Shown here: in pieces, positions 5,236 to 10,521 of the stretch
Numbering within the stretch: position 1 is the first letter of the stretch
Layout: each line of letters starts with the position of its first letter
Assembly: GCA_944392185.1 (NCBI GenBank)
Contig: CALXVW010000069.1
Location: 1 to 10,521, forward strand
DNA from: an uncultured Alphaproteobacteria bacterium
GTDB lineage: Bacteria > Pseudomonadota > Alphaproteobacteria > RF32 > CAG-239
Reading direction: 5' to 3'
Length of the DNA: 10,521 nucleotides
Program-made: the position numbers and the translations under genes
The notes under the pieces: model-generated
Told to the model about the DNA's origin: nothing
What the model saw: only the letters and a program-made list of their open reading frames with translations
The model's database searches: none

Positions 5236-6315
5236 ATGGATAAGAAGAAAAGACTTGGAATCCTCACCAGCGGCGGCGACTGCGCCGGTTTGAACGCTGT
5301 TATCAGCGCTGTTGTTGAGGCCGCCACCGAGAAAGGTTGGGAAGTATACGGTATTCATAACGGAACAGACGGAATCACCCAAAAACCGCATAGCTATGAG
5401 GTTTTAACCGTTCACAATTTCTCAGATTCTCCCTGGCCGCGGTTGAGCGGATCTTATCTTGGCTCTCTTAATAAGGGTGTAAAGATGGAGTCTCTGGAAG
5501 ACATGTCTCAGCGATTCGCCCAAGGTATAAAAGACCTTGGCCTGGATGCCGTAATTGTTGTCGGTGGAGACGGCAGCATGAATATTGTTTCCAACTACTG
5601 CAAAGGCAGTCTGGTTCGCATGATTGGTATTCCCAAAACTATTGATAACGACACACCGATTACTGAATTTTCGGTTGGTTTCCAATCTGCAGTACAAGTC
5701 TGCACCACGGCAATTGACAGTTTGGAATTAACGGCCCGTTCTCATAATCGAGCTTTAATCATGGAAGTTATGGGCAGAGATGCCGGTCACCTGGCCATGC
5801 ACTCAGCGCTTGCCGGCCAAGCGGATGTTTGTTTGGTACCGGAAATTCCCTATACGATTGATGGTGTCATCAACAAACTCAAAGCAATTAAGGCCAGCGG
5901 CCGTAACCATGCTGTTATTGTCGTCTCTGAAGGTATCAAAACCGAAGACGGCAGCCATATTGCCAGCAAAAAGAATATGGTTGGCGAGGCTGTCTATGGT
6001 GGCATTGGTCAATACTTATGTTCTGAAATCAGCAGCCGCTACAATGAATTTCAGGTTCGTGTAACCACATTGGGCCACATTCAACGCTCAGGCGTTCCGG
6101 TTGCCTTTGACCGCTTATTAGCAGCTCTGTACGGAGCCAAAGCCGTTGAATTGCTGGAAAAAGGCGAAGACAACAAGATGGTTGTTTGGAAGAACGGACA
6201 TGTTGATGCTGTTGCCCTCTCAGAAGTCGTCAAAAGCGGCACCACTCTGCTCGACCCCAACAGTGAATATGTCAAAGCGGCCAAAGCTTTGGGCATGTAC
6301 ATCGGCGAGATATAG
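5236..6315 (+). CDS. pfkA: 6-phosphofructokinase, predicted ATP-dependent
   Basis: This cytoplasmic enzyme phosphorylates fructose 6-phosphate to fructose 1,6-bisphosphate, the committed step of glycolysis. It has 359 residues, somewhat longer than E. coli PfkA (320). Visible motifs: the nucleotide-binding LTSGGDCAGLN at 10-20, PWPRLSGSYLGSLNKG at 66-81, GGDGS at 110-114, the catalytic PKTIDND at 133-139 (Asp137 as base), MGR at 179-181 and the substrate-binding GHIQRSG at 280-286. Gly113, at the position that separates donors, points to ATP rather than pyrophosphate, while Lys134 is shared with PPi enzymes and with plant and trypanosome ATP enzymes. The ATG at 5236 is chosen because the conserved fold starts there and GGAG lies 11 nt upstream; the open frame extends back to a TTG at 5107, but that part has no PFK character. 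It ends at a strong terminator. Only the donor is uncertain. Confidence 0.9.
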   Translation: MDKKKRLGILTSGGDCAGLNAVISAVVEAATEKGWEVYGIHNGTDGITQKPHSYEVLTVHNFSDSPWPRLSGSYLGSLNKGVKMESLEDMSQRFAQGIKDLGLDAVIVVGGDGSMNIVSNYCKGSLVRMIGIPKTIDNDTPITEFSVGFQSAVQVCTTAIDSLELTARSHNRALIMEVMGRDAGHLAMHSALAGQADVCLVPEIPYTIDGVINKLKAIKASGRNHAVIVVSEGIKTEDGSHIASKKNMVGEAVYGGIGQYLCSEISSRYNEFQVRVTTLGHIQRSGVPVAFDRLLAALYGAKAVELLEKGEDNKMVVWKNGHVDAVALSEVVKSGTTLLDPNSEYVKAAKALGMYIGEI

Positions 6316-6330
6316 AAATAACTTGCCTAT

Positions 6331-6368
6331 ACTAAAAACCCCGCTCATAAAAGAGCGGGGTTTTTAGT
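6331..6368. terminator. Bidirectional intrinsic terminator between phosphofructokinase and RND pump genes
   Basis: A perfect 16-bp stem, ACTAAAAACCCCGCTC / GAGCGGGGTTTTTAGT, with a 6-nt loop (ATAAAA). It starts 15 bp after the phosphofructokinase stop and ends 15 bp before the convergent pump gene stop. Its inner 12 bp are identical to the terminator at 4372-4399. Confidence 0.94.
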
Positions 6369-6383
6369 TTGAAACAACAGAAA

Positions 6384-9300
6384 TTATTTCTTTTTGCATC
6401 CCCAACCTTCAACAATGGCAAACATCATCGGTACAAACAATGTTGCGACAAAGGTTGAAAGGATCATTCCGCCAACCATACCTGTGCCTATGGCATGTCT
6501 CGACCCAGCACCGGCGCCGGTAGAAACTGCCAATGGCAAAACACCAAAAGTAAAGGCTAATGATGTCATCACAATCGGACGAAATCTGAGTTTAGCAGCC
6601 TCAATAGCGGCTTCCGCAACAGAGAGCCCCTCTTCCACCTTCATGACCGCAAACTCCACAATCAAAATAGCGTTTTTAGCGGCCAAACCGATAAGAGTTA
6701 CCAAACCGACCTGGAAATATAAGTCGTTCTCAATCCCGCGCAACCAGGTTGCCAAAAGAGCACCCAAAACGGCAAACGGAACCGATAAAATAACCACAAT
6801 CGGTAACGACCATTTTTCATATTGAGCTGCCAAGATTAAGAAAATCATGATTAGTCCAAAGACAAAAGCTTGAGTTGAGGCTCCGCCGGTTAACTTCTCC
6901 TGATAAGCCGAGCCAATCCAAGATAAAGTATAATCAGCGCCTAAGACCTCCCCGGCCACCTCTTCCATTGCGGCAATAGCCTGGCCTGAAGAATAGCCCG
7001 GTGCAGGATCTCCCATCACTTTCGCTGCCGGAAAGATATTAAAACGGTTAATCAACTCCGGCCCGGTCACTCTTTCCACACTAATAAGCGTAGAAAGCGG
7101 TACAAGCTCTCCATTATTTGACTTAACGTAGACATAGCGCAAGTCATCAGGCGTACGACGGAATTTTGACTCTGATTGCAATGTCACTCTAAAATTACGC
7201 CCCAAATAAGTAAAGTCATTCACATAAAGACTGCCAAAGGTAGACTGTAAAACCGAATAGATAGCATTAATCGGAACATTCAAGACACGAGCCTTTTCGC
7301 GATCCAAATCGATTCGATATTGCGGTGTATCAACAGCAAAAGTCGTCTTAACATTGGAAAGTTCCGGTCGCTTATTAGCTGCAGCAATAAACTCGTTTGT
7401 TTTGGCCATGAGTTCTGCAGGCGTCTTACCGGCACGATTTTGAATATACCCTTCAAAACCACCTGTCGTACTCATACCCATAATCGGAGGCATGCTGAAA
7501 GCAAAACCAATTCCCTCCGGCTGGCTCATACCCATACCGGTAAATATTTTAGCAAGAGCATCTGCACTCTGAGAGGCTTTTTTACGCTCTGCCCAATCTT
7601 TAAGAATAATAAAGCTAATACCAGAATATGTATTCTGAGTTGAAGAAAGCATATTATAGCCGTTAATTGTCAAGACATCAACCACATTAGGATCCGAGCG
7701 CACCATATTAGAAATTTTATCGGTAAACTTAACAGTTCTGGGCAAGGAAGATGCCGGTGGCATATTATAAGCCATCAAAAGATTTCCCTGGTCTTCATTC
7801 GGCACCAAGCCCGTTGGAACAATCTTAAACAACCAACCGATAAGAGCCAAAACAGCAAAAAATCCAACAATTGCCGTTTTTTTGTGGTTAATAAAGAATC
7901 TTACTCCTGCGATATACCAATCGGTAAGTTTTTCAAAAAAGTCATTAAACCACTTAAAAAAGCCTCTTGGCTCCTTGTGCTCTGCCCCTGGTTTAATAAT
8001 CAAAGCACACAATGCCGGGGTCAAGGTCAAAGCCACCAGAGCCGAAATCAGCACCGAAACGGCAATGGTAACCGAAAATTGTTTATACATCACACCGGTC
8101 ATGCCACCCAAGAACGCAATTGGCAAAAACACAGAAGAGAGCACCAAAGCCACCGCCACAACGGGCCCTGAAACTTCTTTCATAGCTTTGATGGCGGCGT
8201 CTTTGGGCGAGAGCTTTTCTTCCTTCATCAAACGTTCAACGTTTTCGAGCACAATAATGGCATCATCCACCACAATACCAATAGCCAAAATAAGCCCGAA
8301 CAAGGTCAAAAGATTGATGGAAAACCCCAACACATACATACCGGCAAAAGCACCAATGATAGAAACCGGCACTGCCAAAATTGGAATAAGGGTCGCTCTG
8401 AAATTTTGCAAAAACAAATAAACGACCAAGATCACCAGCAATACAGCCTCAAAAAAGGTATGAATAACCTCTTCGATTGAGATATTTACGAACAAGGTCG
8501 TATCATAAGGAATCTCGTAGATAATGCCGTTAGGAAAGTTTTTGGAAAGTTCTTGCATCTTTGCCTTAACCAACTCAGCTGTTTCCAAGGCATTGGCACC
8601 TGGCTGCAAATAGATAGCAAAAGCCACGGCATCTTCACCGTTAAACTTAGATTTAACACTATAGTCTTCAGCCCCCAGCTCAATTCTGGCAACATCTTTT
8701 AAGCGCAAAATAGCTCCCATCTCATCGGTAGAAAGAATGATATCGCCAAATTCTTTTTCATCAACCAAACGCCCTTTGGTGTTAACCGAATAGGTATAAG
8801 CCACTTTTTCATCCATCGGCTCCTTACCAAACTGCCCGGCAGCAAATTGGGAGTTCTGCTCTTGAATTGCTGCAATTACATCTTGTGGTGTAAGGTTATA
8901 TTCAGCCAACTTGTCAGGAGAAAGCCAGATACGCATAGAATAATCCTGGCTTGCAAACAAAGAAGCACTTCCTACTCCTTTAATACGTTTGATTTCATCC
9001 AAGACATTAAGCAACGCATAGTTAGACACATAAAGCGTATCATACTGCGGAGTTGTTGAGCGCATCGTCACCACCTGCAAAATGGAGTTAGATTTTTGCT
9101 CCACTGTCACACCTTGTTTGGTAACCTCAGCAGGCAACTTAGCGGTTGCGGCCTGAACTTTATTGTTAACATCAATTGTTGCCTGGTCAGGATCTGTTCC
9201 AATCTCAAATACCACACCGATAGTTAAGTATCCCTGAGATGTAGCATTTGAATACATATAAATCATGTTTTTGATACCATTAATTTCCTGCTCCAAAGGT

Positions 9301-9491
9301 GCAGCCACAGTATCAGCCAAAACTTCGGCCGTAGCTCCTGGGTAGACAGCTGAAATCTGGATTTCAGTCGGCACAATATTAGGATATTGTTCCACAGGCA
9401 AAACCTTCATGGAGACAAGGCCTGCCAAAACAATAATCAAAGAAATAACAGTCGCAAAAATCGGACGATTAATAAAAAACTTTGAAAACAT
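6384..9491 (-). CDS. RND (HAE1) multidrug efflux pump, AcrB/MexF type
   Basis: This is the inner-membrane proton-drug antiporter of a tripartite pump, working as a homotrimer. It has 1035 residues, the usual family length, so it is complete. It begins MFSKFFINRPIFA, the canonical start leading into the first membrane helix (about 9-30). Two large periplasmic loops follow helices 1 and 7 (about 35-335 and 565-870), each followed by a block of hydrophobic helices. The proton-relay pair is D409-D410 in GIVVDDAIIVLENVE of helix 4, and the relay lysine is K939 in AAKNAILIVEF of helix 10 (AcrB D407, D408, K940). The segment YDTLYVSNYALLNVLDEIKR and the following region resemble MexF more than AcrB. 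AGGA lies 9 nt before the ATG. It follows the adaptor gene after 30 bp in one operon and ends at a terminator with no channel gene behind it. Substrates cannot be read from sequence. Confidence 0.95.
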   Translation of the reverse strand: MFSKFFINRPIFATVISLIIVLAGLVSMKVLPVEQYPNIVPTEIQISAVYPGATAEVLADTVAAPLEQEINGIKNMIYMYSNATSQGYLTIGVVFEIGTDPDQATIDVNNKVQAATAKLPAEVTKQGVTVEQKSNSILQVVTMRSTTPQYDTLYVSNYALLNVLDEIKRIKGVGSASLFASQDYSMRIWLSPDKLAEYNLTPQDVIAAIQEQNSQFAAGQFGKEPMDEKVAYTYSVNTKGRLVDEKEFGDIILSTDEMGAILRLKDVARIELGAEDYSVKSKFNGEDAVAFAIYLQPGANALETAELVKAKMQELSKNFPNGIIYEIPYDTTLFVNISIEEVIHTFFEAVLLVILVVYLFLQNFRATLIPILAVPVSIIGAFAGMYVLGFSINLLTLFGLILAIGIVVDDAIIVLENVERLMKEEKLSPKDAAIKAMKEVSGPVVAVALVLSSVFLPIAFLGGMTGVMYKQFSVTIAVSVLISALVALTLTPALCALIIKPGAEHKEPRGFFKWFNDFFEKLTDWYIAGVRFFINHKKTAIVGFFAVLALIGWLFKIVPTGLVPNEDQGNLLMAYNMPPASSLPRTVKFTDKISNMVRSDPNVVDVLTINGYNMLSSTQNTYSGISFIILKDWAERKKASQSADALAKIFTGMGMSQPEGIGFAFSMPPIMGMSTTGGFEGYIQNRAGKTPAELMAKTNEFIAAANKRPELSNVKTTFAVDTPQYRIDLDREKARVLNVPINAIYSVLQSTFGSLYVNDFTYLGRNFRVTLQSESKFRRTPDDLRYVYVKSNNGELVPLSTLISVERVTGPELINRFNIFPAAKVMGDPAPGYSSGQAIAAMEEVAGEVLGADYTLSWIGSAYQEKLTGGASTQAFVFGLIMIFLILAAQYEKWSLPIVVILSVPFAVLGALLATWLRGIENDLYFQVGLVTLIGLAAKNAILIVEFAVMKVEEGLSVAEAAIEAAKLRFRPIVMTSLAFTFGVLPLAVSTGAGAGSRHAIGTGMVGGMILSTFVATLFVPMMFAIVEGWGCKKK

Positions 9492-9521
9492 AATTTATTT
9501 TCCTGCCACAACATTTAAGAT

Positions 9522-10521
9522 TTAAGGTTCTACAGATGTTTTAACAACCGGATTAACCTTCAGTCCGGGATGAAGTTTCATCAATCCGCTGGTAATAACC
9601 TTGTCACCGGCTTTGAGCCCGGTATCAATAATCCAACCACCATCCTTTGTCATCAAACCTGGTTGAACATTGACACCTTGAACAAGTCCTTCATCATTAA
9701 CGACATAAACAAAAGAGCCAGATGCTCCCTGCATAACGGCCTCTTGAGGAACAACCAAAGCATCAATACGGGTGAGCCCCTCCAAAACCAAACGCAAGAA
9801 CTGCCCAGGTCTTAATCTTCTTTCCGGGTTGGGGAAAACTGCCCTGAGCTTAATAGTTCCCGTTTTTTCATCAACCGTAGGATTCATAAAGTTGATTTCG
9901 CCATCCAACGGATAAAGCGTATCATTCCCGGTGCGCACTTTTGCTTTAATCTCATTTTTATTTTGCGGGTTTCTGATGAGACCACGCTCAGTCATGTTAG
10001 TAAGAGAAGCAATATCACTTTCAGAGGCAGAAAAGATCACATAAATAGGATCAAGTTGAGTAATATTGGTCAGAATACCGTTAGCAGTAATCAAACTACC
10101 TTCAGACTGAGCTTCCAAACTGGTAATTCCGCTAATCGGAGCCTTAACGGTAGTGTAATCAAGGTTAAGCTGAGCAGAATCCACCTCAGCCTGAGCCAAA
10201 GCAGTAGAAGCAATCAAAGAGTCGAGAGTAGCCTTGGCATCATCTCTGTTTTTTTCACTGACAACTCTTTCTTTAAACAATTTATCAATACGTTTCCATT
10301 GAGTTTCAGCTGCAGCGAGCTGAGCTTTATTTTGAGCCAATTTTGCTTTAGCCTGAGCAAGAGCCACCTCAAAAGGAGCAGGATCTATTTGGAACAAGAC
10401 ACTTCCCTCCTGGACCTGAGAACCCTCGACATAATTACGCTTAAGAAGAATACCACCTACTCTGGCTCTGACTTCTGTTTCTTTGGAGCCCTGAGCCCTG
10501 GCAGAAAACTCAAAGCTCAAA
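9522..10521 (-). CDS. RND efflux periplasmic adaptor (membrane fusion protein), N-terminus beyond window
   Basis: This is the periplasmic adaptor that links the inner-membrane RND pump to an outer-membrane channel. The last 332 codons are visible; the frame is open to the right edge, so the signal peptide or lipobox and the first strands (about 50-70 residues) are missing. A TTG at 10518-10520 is not the start, because the lipoyl domain is already under way. In order the visible part shows the first lipoyl half with ARVGGILLKRNYVEGSQVQEG, then FQIDP, an alpha-helical hairpin rich in Ala, Lys and Gln (about 50-115, KAKLAQNKAQLAAAETQW and ALAQAEVDSAQLNLD), then the second lipoyl half with VKAPISG. 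A beta-barrel (SASESDIASL onward) and the membrane-proximal domain (RIDALVVPQEAVMQG) follow. It lies 30 bp before the pump gene, and the pair resembles MexE-MexF or AcrA-AcrB. The upstream control region is outside the window. Confidence 0.92.
   Translation of the reverse strand, partial: LSFEFSARAQGSKETEVRARVGGILLKRNYVEGSQVQEGSVLFQIDPAPFEVALAQAKAKLAQNKAQLAAAETQWKRIDKLFKERVVSEKNRDDAKATLDSLIASTALAQAEVDSAQLNLDYTTVKAPISGITSLEAQSEGSLITANGILTNITQLDPIYVIFSASESDIASLTNMTERGLIRNPQNKNEIKAKVRTGNDTLYPLDGEINFMNPTVDEKTGTIKLRAVFPNPERRLRPGQFLRLVLEGLTRIDALVVPQEAVMQGASGSFVYVVNDEGLVQGVNVQPGLMTKDGGWIIDTGLKAGDKVITSGLMKLHPGLKVNPVVKTSVEP

Noticed and set aside
6394..6825. A 143-codon open frame on the plus strand
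   Set aside because: It is antisense to the conserved C-terminal third of the pump gene and follows its codon periodicity; it is a shadow frame.
7882..8421. A 179-codon open frame on the plus strand
   Set aside because: It lies antisense to the RND pump gene across strongly conserved helices (including the D409-D410 region). Its composition is low-complexity Thr/Ala/Lys, and no ribosome binding site or family was recognised.
10518..10521. TTG as start codon of the adaptor gene
   Set aside because: The sequence there is already just before the lipoyl domain and no signal peptide follows; the frame simply runs off the window.

Overview
The window looks like a low-GC alphaproteobacterial chromosome segment. 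This rests on an alphaproteobacterial-type bS21 ribosomal protein, a DUF465-like small protein ending in PNIIA, Gram-negative envelope genes (a FadL-type outer-membrane protein and a tripartite RND pump) and AT-rich intergenic DNA. The lineage is inferred from protein resemblance only; no rRNA or tRNA gene is visible. Coding density is high and no intergenic stretch exceeds about 300 bases.

Left part (1-4400): a FadL-type outer-membrane transporter (minus strand, running off the left edge) lies downstream of a CecR/CerR-type TetR regulator (minus). Divergent from the regulator is a 723-residue Aas-type protein (plus; acyltransferase plus acyl-ACP synthetase). Together they suggest a locus for taking up exogenous fatty acids, activating them and placing them in membrane lipids. 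A perfect 16-bp palindrome overlaps the -35 box of the fadL promoter and is a good candidate site for the TetR protein. aas ends at a strong bidirectional terminator shared with rpsU.

Middle (4400-6380): rpsU (minus, GTG start with a very strong ribosome binding site), an unusual 155-bp non-coding element, a 70-residue DUF465-like protein (minus) and a 6-phosphofructokinase (plus). The non-coding element (about 4737-4891) is the most interesting part of the window. It has two identical 24-bp direct repeats and a diverged inverted copy between them that can pair with either one. It also forms a 129-bp imperfect hairpin in which every deviation in the outer arm is a G-U wobble or a G-A mismatch when read as plus-strand RNA. 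A nested hairpin inside it resembles a terminator for the minus-strand gene.

Right part (6330-10521): a second bidirectional terminator with the same stem core as the first separates the phosphofructokinase from a convergent RND efflux operon on the minus strand. That operon consists of a periplasmic adaptor (cut by the right edge) followed 30 bp later by an AcrB/MexF-type inner-membrane pump. No outer-membrane channel gene follows the pump, so the channel must be encoded upstream of the window or elsewhere.
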